A stretch of DNA of 64,000 nucleotides from Microbacterium sp. RU33B (GTDB lineage: Bacteria; Actinomycetota; Actinomycetes; Actinomycetales; Microbacteriaceae): contig NZ_FTPO01000002.1 in the NCBI RefSeq assembly GCF_900155915.1, forward strand, positions 558,001 to 622,000. Direction: 5' to 3'. The notes under the pieces are model-generated. The model saw nothing but the letters and a program-made list of their open reading frames with translations, had not been told where the DNA came from and searched no databases. The stretch's first letter is position 1, and each line of letters opens with the position of its first letter. Below are positions 53,801-62,087 of the stretch, one piece after another. The position numbers were made by a program, and so were the translations under genes.

Positions 53801-56679
53801 ACGTCGTCGATCCGGCGTTCCCCGACCCGGTGCAGCTCGAGCAGATCACCGCCACGAACACCTACCGCCACGCGGGCTTCAGCGTGGAGAAGGCCGTCGA
53901 CAACGGTCCCGCGGTCGATCAGGACGGCGTGCCGATCCAGTACATCGACGACTACGACTTCACCGCATCCTGCTTCTTCCTCGGCCAGGAGGTCCTGCCT
54001 GTCGGCGACCGTGCGTTCACGCTCGAGGACGGCGAGGTCGTGGAGTTCACCGGGCTTCCGGCCGGATCGGAGTGCACCGTCGTCGAGACGAACGCGAGCG
54101 GAGCTGCACAGACGTACACGCAGGTCTCGGTCTCCGGCGTCCCCGGGCAGAACGAGCCCGATCCCACGGCGACGTTCACGCTCGTGGCCGATCCGCCGGA
54201 CAGCACCGATCCGCAGGTCGCCCTCACGATGACCAACGTGTACACGGCGGGCTCGGCATCCATCACCAAGGCCATCGCCGGCCCCGGCGGTGCCGACTGG
54301 GGCGGCACCGACTTCACCGTCGGCCTGCGCTGCACCCTCGCGTGGGGCGATCCGCAGCTCGTCTTCGACGACACCGTCACCCTCAGCCGCGCCGATCCGA
54401 CGTGGAACGTCGCGAACCTCGCGCGCGGCGCCGTGTGCGCCGTCACCGAGACCCAGAACGGCGGGGCGACCTCCACGACGATCACGCCGACGACGTTCAC
54501 CGTGACGGATGCCGCGCAGCCGACGGCCGTGACGGTGACGAACACCTTCGCCACCGGCTCTCTCCGCGTCACGAAGGCGCTCTCGGGTCTCCCCGCCGCG
54601 GCTCTGCCTCCGGCGACCCAGGGCTCCTACACGGTGTCGCTGGCGTGCACCCGGGTCGTGAACGGCGCTCCGGTCGCCGTGGCCATCCCCGGCGGCCCGA
54701 CCCGCACGATCACCGGCGCGGGCACGGCGACCTACACCGGTCTGCCGACGGGGGCGACCTGCGCCGTGACCGAGGTCGACCAGGGATTCGCCTCCTCGCA
54801 CACCGTGAGCCCGTCGAGCCTCACCATCGGCAACGGCACGACCGTGACGGCGACCGTCACGAACGTCTTCCCGAACGGCTCGCTCACCCTCACGAAGGTG
54901 GTCTCGGGCCCGGGCGCCTCGGACGCTCCGGCGAGCTTCCCCGCCGTCGTGTCGTGCACGTGGCGCGGGTCTCCCGTGACGCTGCCGCAGGCCGGCCAGG
55001 TGACGCTCCGCGCCGGCGCCCCCGTGACGCTGTCCGGCATCCCGGTGGACTCGGTGTGCCGCGTCGTGGAATCGGACTCCGGGCAGGACGAGACGATCTA
55101 CACCCCCGCAACGGCTGTGATCGGTCCGTCGGATCAGCCCACGGCGACGATCCAGACCGAGAACGTGTTCCTGCGGGCGTCGCTGCGCATCGCGAAGAAC
55201 GTCGACCCGAACGAAGGGGCGGTGCCGAGCACGTTCGGCATGTCGGTCACGTGCACGTTCCGTGGAGCCACCGTCCTCCCGCTCACCACGTTCGAGCTCG
55301 AGGGCGATCAGTCCCGGGTGTTCGCCGATCTGCCCAGCCGCTCGCGGTGCGTCGTCGTCGAGACCGACCCCCGGGGCGCGGCCGCCACGGTGAGCCAGGT
55401 GCAGGTCGAGGCGGCGACGGTGACTCCCGTCGTCGACCAGGCCACCCGCACGGTGATCATCCCCGAGCTGTCCCGCGATATCGTCGCGGGCTCCCCGCGC
55501 AACACCGTCACCTTCACGAACCTGTTCGACGTGTCGGGCATGGTCGTGGAGAAGGACTTCGCCGGCACGGCTGCCGCCCAGGTCGCCGACGGGCAGTCGT
55601 TCACGATCGCGGTGACGTGCGTCAACGACGGCGAGACCGTGCTGTCCGAGCTGGTCGCACTCGCCCCGGAGAACGGCTACACGGTCGCGTTCTTCCCGAT
55701 CGCGGCGCAGTCGCGATGCGAGATCACGGAGGAGGACGCCGCATACGCCGACTCGGTCGTGATCACGCCGAACGAGGGCGATCCGACGACGGGCGTCATC
55801 ATCATCCCCACGACCGGTGTCGGATCGGTCGCCGTGACGAACTGGTATCTCGGCGGCTCGCTCGAGGTCACGAAGGTGCTCACCGGCGCCGGCGCCGAGA
55901 AGTTCGGCACCGGTTCGTTCGAGATCTCGCTCGCGTGCACCCTGCGCGACGTGGAGCTCGACATCGCCGACGGCGCGACGCGCACGGTGAGCGCCGACGC
56001 GCCGACCGCGCTGTACACCGCGCTGCCGACGGGGGCGATCTGCCGCGTGGCGGAGACGGATGCCGGTGGCGCGACGAACAGCTGGCTCGCCGACGCGTCG
56101 GGAGAGCGTCTCGAGGTCGACGATGACGGCGGCTATACGTTCACCGTCACGACCGATCCGACCGACCTCGTCGACGTCGACCAGCCGCAGCCTCCGGTCT
56201 CGGCCGTGAACGAGTTCCTCTTCGCCTCGATCTCCGCGACGAAGCAGACCCGCAGCGCCGCCGGCGGCACGGCGATCGGAGCTCCGGAGACCTTCCCGAT
56301 CTCGGTCGTGTGCACGCTCCTCGGCCTTCCCGTCACGGCGGCCGAGTCGTCGTCGCAGCGGGTCGCCGCGGGCGAGACGGTCGTGTGGACCGAGCTCCCG
56401 GTGGGAGCCGAGTGCGCCGTGACGGAGACGGATGCCGGGGGTGCCCTCTCGACGACGGTCGCCGTCGACGACGCGCCGGCCGCCCCGGGCCGGGCAGCGA
56501 CCGTCGTGCTCGCCGAAGGCGACGACGAATCGCCGTCGGTGGTGTCGTTCGTGAACACGTTCGCCGACCCGATGCCCCCGACGGGCGGCTCGGTGCCGTG
56601 GGGCTCGGTCTGGCTCGCCGGAGGGATGCTGCTGCTCGGTCTCGTCCTCGTCGTCGCCCGCCGTCGCCGTCGGGTGTGA
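47896..56679 (+). CDS. Giant multi-domain wall-anchored surface protein
   Basis: A secreted protein of about 2,927 residues. A twin basic signal segment precedes a hydrophobic core (AMAAVAAFVVAVLVGSLVTP), with likely cleavage after AFA at residue 49. Residues 50 to about 1850 are roughly nine Ig-like modules of 150-230 residues. Each opens with a strand such as VTKVFDRT or LTKSFDQS and several contain DPxxxDxFDL repeats (DUF11/isopeptide-adhesin style). Residues 1855-2892 are nine DUF5979/SpaA-type repeats. The C-terminus is a sortase-like MPPTG (2893-2897), a hydrophobic helix and RRRRRV. It is predicted to be an adhesin or stalk. No sortase gene is nearby. I chose the ATG at 47896. Confidence 0.88.
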   Translation: MTSIRHRRRPVGGRVHMTRGGVWSRAMAAVAAFVVAVLVGSLVTPAAFADLGDAELTLEKFVAGRPADTPVYEPGDTFSYEILVSCITLEAGCVNAAVTDTIPAPLELDTSQGSPIRSVTGVGTRFVPSFSGSTVTVGFTQPLDGADVGLIAGTSDVTIVVAVRVPTGLSVQQGGTISNTATATAVDAVPVQATAPVTIQVTQTLSASASKAAQSNMPPGEPIPAVPGRVVGWTLGGANTSNTTVDSLTIQDPADTAASDPFEYLALTGITSLVPPAGADSVETFWRDAAGTWTSITGTPGPIPAVPDDLLAGLALDDVHGLRFVFSNSAGTLAAPPAATPASIQLATATRPSVVDLADGTTLTVTDTAQAQVEVAGATSAPTTAQASVQIRRIKPTVAVTKVFDRTTVLSGDTRTATIGASVGGAPVARMVIAEPGAGGLTLSQQGLDFVGFTNADLEWPVGATGASIVYTYADGVGAEQTATGRDTLPAPEAGRVVDGFTVSFTGLMGSAQFASLPFVVRAQPVVGETDIRSLNSASAVVFDELGQQSDVGFSEAALTRQPLRVLASLEKQILRDWIWSSPGASSLVQLPAAVSTQGPAGSTVGAAVLTVSDPGDPQPGDPPTAFWDSFDLQQIVSTSVPAGSTLTITYWDGSAWTALPGGAGAGIVGPSTSFTYTPDGALREQIQGLRYTFTPTEPGALLPPGFNVLPYYRVALRDDLRSDPATPASGADGVLSNDAAATVTNPNASPTSSTATASDTIELRAPGTGPGGLGQLVEKGWLVGGVPSDDLATTTAQTDQQSSLRLTWGTNDYPLDAVTLSDPATDPADVAGSVYDAFDLVRIQPITTATDPLMTFDAVNAVLLYSSTAGGWVDITSTVCGPTGALCDGTFPGYTLTPSERESTLGVRIGFIESPTRASRATSPNDPIVGSGVAASGIVRPIDLTYQLRQDRRSDPAQAVLGTTSGITYNSGEVGVVLNTVRLDATDPDASFSSTDGATITILDTPLNVSLTKSFDQSDLGIPPADTDAELYPLVTGTLTATNTTAAKIRSLTVADPSPGQADPTIYDVLDLHQIASISVPAGATGTTVTLSRGAATTDYTLAQALALTPAQLADVTAVSVTHTGFIVSQATTTIVLVYQERPLTRSTGQAIPPAFEALNIARATISSPGGTSANVVVAEASDDLVFVLPTYTVTASKTFNAASRFEDQSNAYVVTLRSRPEGTARTTTLTMEDATPTFWNAFSFTSFPQATLPAPVRQLRVDALVGVDYSLVGSDLVALCAGSTDLTACWREGVFVQANPTTGAVTPVLPAGVTAGQVRGLRWSFRTADGGNWERPYNPEVVVAFNTTRNALLRYGVGGATDQPVPSTQPGLVGAPGEPVQGTTTDTLDVNGIASWRNGAALWEADASSTATTRLLHRETRLSIMKTPTGPESPENDIPFTITVRNTGARAITDLRLTDVSSVDGQGALLREAERDVGDTTPIYTFSLVGSNNVAKPVTGFSAGFSTTTGELSITVPPGFVFAVGDTLTITAALQFRIGLEPETPVVNTVTARTERILDSCVGAVNGVALPALPGVPACIATTQITPTPAAPLRMTKWVKGEGAGLPGAQPGDPHYDDLGVLAFNVPTTQCEAPNGVDGYWRTPCIPITRPGGSERWKFEVTNLGNIPATVVAGIDVLPAFGDTGVIINSPRQSAWPVTFTGGVQYLTDLAAGEFRNVYYMTTVPSTVCNAADILRETSGTILPSNPCYTDVTTRNWQLLTPGMTPAQLAEVRALKIVVDFANRAAQGLPPGQSVGVTYTTSTAWQATVAERLDRDSIAWNSAAVGARGVLDDLDYVTTVVEPRKVGVAMATGKIDLAKDVVVPDGWDPAIVMPTNYDFDVSCTSGPEQVRLVNTAGASMSRVQLAADGTVLHYADGADPVTSPWSNVNLPLFARCSLVEATPTPGVEVGYSDQPITALRDWDTRPNVVDPAFPDPVQLEQITATNTYRHAGFSVEKAVDNGPAVDQDGVPIQYIDDYDFTASCFFLGQEVLPVGDRAFTLEDGEVVEFTGLPAGSECTVVETNASGAAQTYTQVSVSGVPGQNEPDPTATFTLVADPPDSTDPQVALTMTNVYTAGSASITKAIAGPGGADWGGTDFTVGLRCTLAWGDPQLVFDDTVTLSRADPTWNVANLARGAVCAVTETQNGGATSTTITPTTFTVTDAAQPTAVTVTNTFATGSLRVTKALSGLPAAALPPATQGSYTVSLACTRVVNGAPVAVAIPGGPTRTITGAGTATYTGLPTGATCAVTEVDQGFASSHTVSPSSLTIGNGTTVTATVTNVFPNGSLTLTKVVSGPGASDAPASFPAVVSCTWRGSPVTLPQAGQVTLRAGAPVTLSGIPVDSVCRVVESDSGQDETIYTPATAVIGPSDQPTATIQTENVFLRASLRIAKNVDPNEGAVPSTFGMSVTCTFRGATVLPLTTFELEGDQSRVFADLPSRSRCVVVETDPRGAAATVSQVQVEAATVTPVVDQATRTVIIPELSRDIVAGSPRNTVTFTNLFDVSGMVVEKDFAGTAAAQVADGQSFTIAVTCVNDGETVLSELVALAPENGYTVAFFPIAAQSRCEITEEDAAYADSVVITPNEGDPTTGVIIIPTTGVGSVAVTNWYLGGSLEVTKVLTGAGAEKFGTGSFEISLACTLRDVELDIADGATRTVSADAPTALYTALPTGAICRVAETDAGGATNSWLADASGERLEVDDDGGYTFTVTTDPTDLVDVDQPQPPVSAVNEFLFASISATKQTRSAAGGTAIGAPETFPISVVCTLLGLPVTAAESSSQRVAAGETVVWTELPVGAECAVTETDAGGALSTTVAVDDAPAAPGRAATVVLAEGDDESPSVVSFVNTFADPMPPTGGSVPWGSVWLAGGMLLLGLVLVVARRRRRV
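53461..56571 (+). repeat. Nine tandem DUF5979/SpaA-like repeat units in the surface-protein gene
   Basis: Units start near 53461, 53874, 54247, 54555, 54874, 55177, 55530, 55852 and 56224. Each opens with a GSLxVTKxxSG-type strand, has a cysteine after the second strand (e.g. VSLACT) and another before VxETD (e.g. GATCAVTE), and ends TNVF/NTF. The cysteine pair suggests a disulfide per unit. The DNA copies are well diverged, so this is an old duplication. Confidence 0.8.
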
Positions 56680-56712
56680 TCCGACGTCCGGCGGTCGCCG
56701 TGGGGAGGTCGC

Positions 56713-58035
56713 TCAGCCGCCGACGGTCATCCAGACGGTGCCGCGCACGCGTCGGCCGAGGGTGACGAGCCGGGCGAGCATGTAGACGCCGAAGAACGTC
56801 ACGGCGAGCCAGGCGAGACCCCCGGCGCCCTCGGGGTGCAGCAGTCCGACGAGCAGCAGGGCGGGGAGGAACGGCACGAGGTTGACCACGCCGACGATCG
56901 CCAGGTACTTCGCGTCGCCCGCCCCGATGAGCACGCCGTCGAGCACGAAGACGATGCCGCAGATCGGCTGCGCGACCGCGAGCACGAGGAGGGCGGGCTG
57001 GATGAGCGCGGCGACCGCCGGATCGCCCGTGAACACGAGGCCGATCACGCCCGAGAGGGCCGCGAGCATGCCGCCGACGATGATGCCGAACCAGCCGCCC
57101 CAGGCCACGGTGCGGCGGAGCACCCGCTGCACCTCGCCGGTCGAACCGGCGCCGAGGCCCTTGCCGACGAGGGCCTGCGCGGCGATCGCGAGCGCGTCGA
57201 GGGCGAACGCCGCCGTGGAGAAGAGCGTGAAGATCACCTGCCACCCGGCGAGCTCCTCGGTGCCGAGTCCGGTGGCGACACCGACCGTGGCGAGGAAGGC
57301 GACGCGCAGTGAGACCGTGCGCAGGAACAGCCAGCCGCCCGAGCGCGCCGAGCCGCGCACGCCGTCGCGCTGAGGACGGACGGATGCCGAGTGCCGCCGC
57401 ACGAGGCGTCCGACCACGAGCACGTAGGCCGCCACCATCGCCCACTGGGCGACGACGGTGCCCGCGGCCGACCCCGCGATCCCCCAGCCGAAGCCGTAGA
57501 TGAAGAGCCAGTTGAGGAGTGCGTTGGCGGCGAACCCGAATCCGGCGATCCAGAGCGGGGTCACGGTGTCCTGGAGGCCCCGCAGCAGACCGGTCGCGGC
57601 GAACACGACCAGCATCGCCGGCAGGCCCCACATCGACAGTCCCAGGTAGATGCGCGCCTGCTCGGCGACGTCGGGGGCGGCGCCGAAGAGCTCCACGAGG
57701 CCGGGCGTCGCGAAGAATCCCCCCAGGGCCAGCACCGACCCGAGGCCGAGGGCGAGCCACATGCCGTCGACGCCGACCGACACCGCCCTGGTCGGATCGC
57801 CGGCGCCGAACCGGCGCGCGACGGCGGGAGTGGTGGAGTAGGCGAGGAAGACCATGAGGCCGACGATCGTCTGCAGTACGGCCGAGGCGATGCCGAGTCC
57901 GGCGAGCGGCACGATGCCCAGGTGGCCGACGAGCGCGGCGTCGACGATGAGGAACAGGGGCTCGGCGATGAGCGCCCCGAGGGCGGGGACGGCGAGCCGC
58001 AGGATGTCGCGGTTCAGCGTGTCTCGGGTGGCCAC
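56713..58035 (-). CDS. MATE-family multidrug exporter (DinF-like)
   Basis: A 440-residue, twelve-helix antiporter of the MATE/DinF group. The N-terminus is ILRLAVPALGALIAEPLFL with LVGHLG in helix 1-2, STTPAVARRFGAGD in the loop, and the equivalent pattern in the second half. It exports cationic drugs or metabolites in exchange for Na+ or H+. TAGGCT lies 6 nt before the GTG at 58035. It converges on the giant surface-protein gene. Confidence 0.92.
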   Translation of the reverse strand: MATRDTLNRDILRLAVPALGALIAEPLFLIVDAALVGHLGIVPLAGLGIASAVLQTIVGLMVFLAYSTTPAVARRFGAGDPTRAVSVGVDGMWLALGLGSVLALGGFFATPGLVELFGAAPDVAEQARIYLGLSMWGLPAMLVVFAATGLLRGLQDTVTPLWIAGFGFAANALLNWLFIYGFGWGIAGSAAGTVVAQWAMVAAYVLVVGRLVRRHSASVRPQRDGVRGSARSGGWLFLRTVSLRVAFLATVGVATGLGTEELAGWQVIFTLFSTAAFALDALAIAAQALVGKGLGAGSTGEVQRVLRRTVAWGGWFGIIVGGMLAALSGVIGLVFTGDPAVAALIQPALLVLAVAQPICGIVFVLDGVLIGAGDAKYLAIVGVVNLVPFLPALLLVGLLHPEGAGGLAWLAVTFFGVYMLARLVTLGRRVRGTVWMTVGG

Positions 58036-58041
58036 GAGTCG

Positions 58042-58047
58042 AGCCTA
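58042..58047 (-). promoter_or_regulatory. -10 hexamer TAGGCT, leaderless start of MATE gene
   Basis: On the minus strand TAGGCT ends 6 nt before the GTG at 58035. Confidence 0.5.
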
Positions 58048-58084
58048 CGAGGCGCGCCCGCCCGGGCGATCCGCGACGAGGCCC

Positions 58085-58090
58085 TAGCCT
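58085..58090 (+). promoter_or_regulatory. -10 hexamer TAGCCT of HdeD-lipase gene
   Basis: TAGCCT lies 70 nt before the ATG at 58160. Unlike most neighbours, this gene would have a leader and it uses a GGAGGA ribosome-binding site. Confidence 0.4.
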
Positions 58091-58159
58091 GGCCGGAGCG
58101 CGGCCCGCGCCACATCGGCGTGTGGGTGCGCCGACCGAAGGCGACAGCGGAGGAGGATC

Positions 58160-59962
58160 ATGTCGACGCAGACCGCCCGCCCCGCTCCGGTCCGCTCGTG
58201 GCTCGGCGCACTGCCGTCGTGGCTGCGCGCCGTGCTGGGTCTCGCGGGGGTCGTCCTCGGCGCCGTCATCGTCGTGCGTCCCACGGCATCCCTCGGCGCG
58301 CTGGCGGTCCTGATCGGCGCGGGCCTCGTGCTCAGCGGCCTCCTCGAACTCGTCGCCGGCGGTCAGGGCGCAGACGGCGAGCCGACCCCGCGCTGGCGGG
58401 CGCTGATGGCCGTCGTGTGGATCGCTGCGGGCGTCTTCGTTCTGCTGTTCCCCGACCTGACCGTGCGCTCGGTCGCCCTCGTCGTGGGAATCGCCGTCAT
58501 CGCCGCCGGGGTGCTGTCGGTTCTGGCGGGCCTCCGTCCCGGCATCACGGCCGACGCCCGGGTCGCGTCGATGCTGCTCGGCGTCGCGGGCATCGGCTTC
58601 GGTCTGCTCGCCCTCTCGGGGGCCGACATCACTCTCCTCGTCGTCACGGTCGTGCTCGGCGGCCGCCTGATCGTCGTGGGCCTGCTCGAAGTCTGGCGCG
58701 CAGTGCGCGGTCGCCGGGACCGACCGACGGCGACGGATGCCGCGCCCGCCGCCGGGAGGTGGATGCGCACCCTGGCGGTGGCCGTCGCCCTCGTGGTGGG
58801 CGTCGCCGCGGGGGGTCTGACGGCGGTGCTGCGCGGCGGTGATCCGGTCACGGACGCCTTCTACGCGGCACCGCGCACGGTGCCCGACGAGCCCGGACAG
58901 CTGATCCGGGCGGAGGCGTTCACCCGCGGCGTCCCCGCCGGAGCGGTCGGCTGGCGCATCCTCTACACGACCACGGACGGCGACGGCGGCCCGGGCGTCG
59001 CGAGCGGCATCGTCGTCGTTCCCGCCGCCGGGTTCGGGGAGTGGCCCGTGATCTCCTGGGCCCACGGCGCGACCGGCGTCGCGCAGCAGTGCGCGCCCTC
59101 GCTGCTCGCGCAGCCCTTCGAATCGGGGGCGATGTCGGTGCTCCCCGAGATCGTCGCCAACGGGTGGGCGCTCGTCCAGGCCGACGGCTCCGGCCGGGGG
59201 GCGGCATCCCCGCCCGCGTATCTCGTGGGAGATCCGAGCGGTCGCGCCGACCTCGACGCCGTGCGGGCGGCGCGTCAGATCCCGGCAGCCGACCTCGGCG
59301 GCCAGACGGTGGCGTGGGGCTGGTCGGACGGGGGCGGGACCGCGCTGTGGGCCGGTGCGACCGCAGCCGCGTACGCCCCCGACGTGCCGCTCGCGGGCGT
59401 CGCCGCACTCGCCCCGATGGCCGACCCGGCCGCCGTCCTCGCGAACCTTCCGACCGTGTCGGGCGGCTCGGTCGTCGCCTCCTTCACGATGGCGGCCTAT
59501 GCGGCGCGCTACGACGACGTCACGTACGGCAAGTTCATCCGCCCGGAGTCCGACGACACGGCGCGCCGGATGGCCGAGCACTGCCTCGCCGGGCCGGGCC
59601 TGCTCGTGCCCGTGCTCGCGGAGGTCGGCCAGACGAGCGATCCCGATCTGTTCGCCGTCCCGCCGACCGAGGGGGCGTTCGGCGCCCGCCTGGCCGAGAA
59701 CGTCCCGCCGCCCACGATCACGGTGCCTCTGCTGCTCGCGCAGGGCAAGGACGACGTCCTGGTGCCGCCGGCGGCGCAGGATGCGTTCGTGGGCGCCGCC
59801 TGCGGCGCGGGCCAGATCGTCGACTACCGGCTGTACGCCGGCCTCGGCCACGTCGACCTCGTCGCCGCGGCGTCGCTGGTCGTGCCGCAGCTGATGGAGT
59901 GGACCAAGGCCCGGCTCTCGGGGGAGCCCGGCATCGCCGGCTGCAACCGCGCGGAGTACTGA
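58160..59962 (+). CDS. HdeD/DUF308 membrane domain fused to a secretory lipase-like hydrolase
   Basis: A 600-residue protein of two unrelated parts. Residues 20-185 are six helices of the HdeD/DUF308 family (acid-resistance membrane protein), including VVLGAVIVVRPTASLGALAV. A further helix near residues 200-220 leads into an extracytoplasmic alpha/beta-hydrolase. This hydrolase resembles fungal-type secretory (LIP) lipases, with Ser389 in GWSDGGG, an aspartate at 531/532 in GKDDVLVPP and His564 in GLGHVDLV. It is predicted to be a membrane-tethered esterase or lipase. A lone gene with a GGAGGA ribosome-binding site. Confidence 0.85.
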   Translation: MSTQTARPAPVRSWLGALPSWLRAVLGLAGVVLGAVIVVRPTASLGALAVLIGAGLVLSGLLELVAGGQGADGEPTPRWRALMAVVWIAAGVFVLLFPDLTVRSVALVVGIAVIAAGVLSVLAGLRPGITADARVASMLLGVAGIGFGLLALSGADITLLVVTVVLGGRLIVVGLLEVWRAVRGRRDRPTATDAAPAAGRWMRTLAVAVALVVGVAAGGLTAVLRGGDPVTDAFYAAPRTVPDEPGQLIRAEAFTRGVPAGAVGWRILYTTTDGDGGPGVASGIVVVPAAGFGEWPVISWAHGATGVAQQCAPSLLAQPFESGAMSVLPEIVANGWALVQADGSGRGAASPPAYLVGDPSGRADLDAVRAARQIPAADLGGQTVAWGWSDGGGTALWAGATAAAYAPDVPLAGVAALAPMADPAAVLANLPTVSGGSVVASFTMAAYAARYDDVTYGKFIRPESDDTARRMAEHCLAGPGLLVPVLAEVGQTSDPDLFAVPPTEGAFGARLAENVPPPTITVPLLLAQGKDDVLVPPAAQDAFVGAACGAGQIVDYRLYAGLGHVDLVAAASLVVPQLMEWTKARLSGEPGIAGCNRAEY

Positions 59963-60047
59963 GTGCCCGATACGGGAGACCCGGTTGTCGCCGAGCCCGC
60001 GTCCGTGAGCGTCTCCTCATGCGAACGCACGTGTCGGCCCGGACGCT

Positions 60048-60053
60048 TATCCT
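60048..60053 (+). promoter_or_regulatory. -10 hexamer TATCCT, leaderless start of M13 peptidase gene
   Basis: TATCCT ends 7 nt before the ATG at 60061. Confidence 0.5.
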
Positions 60054-60060
60054 GTAACGC

Positions 60061-62025
60061 ATGACCGACGCGCTGCGCTCGGGTCTCACGCTCGACGAGC
60101 TGAGCCCCGACATCCGCCCTCAAGACGACCTCTACCGCCACGTCAACGGCGCGTGGCTCGAGCGCACCGAGATCCCGGAAGACAAGGCGCGCTGGGGGTC
60201 GTTCCACCTCATCGCGGAGCAGGCCGAGAAAGACGTGCGCACGATCGTCGAGGAGTCGACGGATGCCGAGCCCGGCACCGAGGCCCGCAAGATCGGCGAC
60301 ATCTACACGAGCTTCATGGACGAGGCGCGCATCGACGAGCTCGGCACCGCGTCGCTGTCCGAGCGGCTGGCGACGGTCGACGGCATCTCCTCCATCCCCG
60401 AACTGCTCCGCGCCGTCGGCCGGCTGGAGCGCGACGGCGTGGGCGGCATCGTGCACCTCTACGTCGAGCCCGACCCCGGGAACCCCACGCGATACGTCCC
60501 GTTCCTCGTGCAGGGCGGCCTGTCGCTGCCCGACGAGTCGTACTTCCGCCTGGAGAACTTCCAGGACACGCGCATCGCGTTCCGTCAGCACATCGAGCGC
60601 ATCCTCGATCTCGCCGGCGTCGACGACGCCGGCGCGGCCGCCGACCGCATCGTCTCGCTCGAGACGGAGCTGGCCGGACACCACTGGGACAACGTGAAGA
60701 GCCGCGACGCCGTGGCCACCTACAACCTCCTCTCGTGGGACGCGCTGCAGGAGCTCGCGGGCATCGACCTCCTCCCGTGGCGCGAGGGCATCGCGCCCGA
60801 GCACGAAGACGCCTTCGCGGAGGTCGTCGTCTACCAGCCGAGCTTCGTCGAGGGTCTCGGGACCCTTCTCACGGAAGAGCGTCTTGAGGACTGGAAGGAC
60901 TGGCTGCGCTTCCAGATCGTGCACGCCGCGGCGCCGTTCCTCTCCGACGCGTTCGTGCAGGAGAACTTCGGCTTCTACGGCACCCAGCTGTCGGGAGTCC
61001 CCGTGATCCGCGAGCGCTGGAAGCGCGGCGTCGGCCTCGCCGAGGCGGCGATGGGCGAGGCGATCGGCCGCGTCTACGTCGAGCGGCACTTCCCGCCGGC
61101 GGCGAAGGTCGCCATGGACGAGCTCGTCGCGAATCTCGTCGAGGCCTACCGCCAGAGCATCCAGAACCTCGACTGGATGAGCGCCGAGACCCGCGAGCGC
61201 GCGCTCGCCAAGCTCGACGCCTTCACGCCGAAGATCGGCTACCCGGTGGCCTGGAAGGACTACTCGGGTCTCGAGGTCGACCCGACCGACCTGCTCGGCA
61301 ACGTCGCGCGCTCCCACGTGCTCGAGCACGATCGTCAGCTCGACAAGGTCGGCAAGCCGATCGACCGCGACGAGTGGTTCATGACCCCGCAGACGGTCAA
61401 CGCGTACTACAACCCGCTCATGAACGAGATCGTGTTCCCCGCGGCGATCCTGCAGTTCCCGTTCTTCGAGCTCGACCGGGATGCCGCAGCCAACTACGGC
61501 GGCATCGGCGCCGTGATAGGCCACGAGATCGGCCACGGCTTCGACGACCAGGGCAGCCGCTTCGACGGCGACGGATCCCTCCGCGACTGGTGGACCGACG
61601 CCGACCGCACGGCGTTCGAGGAGCGCACGAAGAGCCTCATCGAGCAGTACAACGCGCTCGTCCCCGTGGGGCTCGACGCGCAGCACACGGTCAACGGCGC
61701 GCTCACGATCGGCGAGAACATCGGCGACCTGGGCGGGCTGGCCATCGCCCTCCGTGCCTATGAGCTCTCGCTCGACGGCGCCGAGGCCCCGGTCATCGAC
61801 GGGCTCACCGGCATCCAGCGACTCCTGCTGAGCTGGGCGCAGATCTGGCAGCAGAAGGGACGGGATGCCGAGACCATCCGTCTGCTCACGATCGACCCGC
61901 ACTCGCCCAACGAGTTCCGCTGCAACCAGATCGTCCGCAACATCGACGCGTTCTACGACGCGTTCGATGTGACCGAAGCAGACGCGCTCTGGCTGCCGGC
62001 GGATCAACGCGTCTCCATCTGGTGA
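60061..62025 (+). CDS. M13-family (neprilysin/PepO-like) metallopeptidase
   Basis: A 654-residue zinc peptidase that cleaves short peptides. The zinc site is HEIGH (H488, E489, H492) with the third ligand in ENIGDLGG (E552, D556). NAYYNPLMNEIVFPAAILQ is the substrate-positioning motif, and the C-terminus has NPHSPNEFR-like sequence (here DPHSPNEFRC). There is no signal peptide, so it is probably cytoplasmic, as for bacterial PepO enzymes. Confidence 0.95.
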   Translation: MTDALRSGLTLDELSPDIRPQDDLYRHVNGAWLERTEIPEDKARWGSFHLIAEQAEKDVRTIVEESTDAEPGTEARKIGDIYTSFMDEARIDELGTASLSERLATVDGISSIPELLRAVGRLERDGVGGIVHLYVEPDPGNPTRYVPFLVQGGLSLPDESYFRLENFQDTRIAFRQHIERILDLAGVDDAGAAADRIVSLETELAGHHWDNVKSRDAVATYNLLSWDALQELAGIDLLPWREGIAPEHEDAFAEVVVYQPSFVEGLGTLLTEERLEDWKDWLRFQIVHAAAPFLSDAFVQENFGFYGTQLSGVPVIRERWKRGVGLAEAAMGEAIGRVYVERHFPPAAKVAMDELVANLVEAYRQSIQNLDWMSAETRERALAKLDAFTPKIGYPVAWKDYSGLEVDPTDLLGNVARSHVLEHDRQLDKVGKPIDRDEWFMTPQTVNAYYNPLMNEIVFPAAILQFPFFELDRDAAANYGGIGAVIGHEIGHGFDDQGSRFDGDGSLRDWWTDADRTAFEERTKSLIEQYNALVPVGLDAQHTVNGALTIGENIGDLGGLAIALRAYELSLDGAEAPVIDGLTGIQRLLLSWAQIWQQKGRDAETIRLLTIDPHSPNEFRCNQIVRNIDAFYDAFDVTEADALWLPADQRVSIW

Positions 62026-62087
62026 CGCGCCGCCGCAGCGGCGGCATCCCTCCCCTCACCCCTCTCCCCCCGGAAGGAAGTGTGTTC

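Noticed and set aside
56333..59851. 1,172-codon minus-strand frame spanning three genes
   Set aside because: It crosses genes on both strands and translates to a compositionally biased Arg/Ala string.
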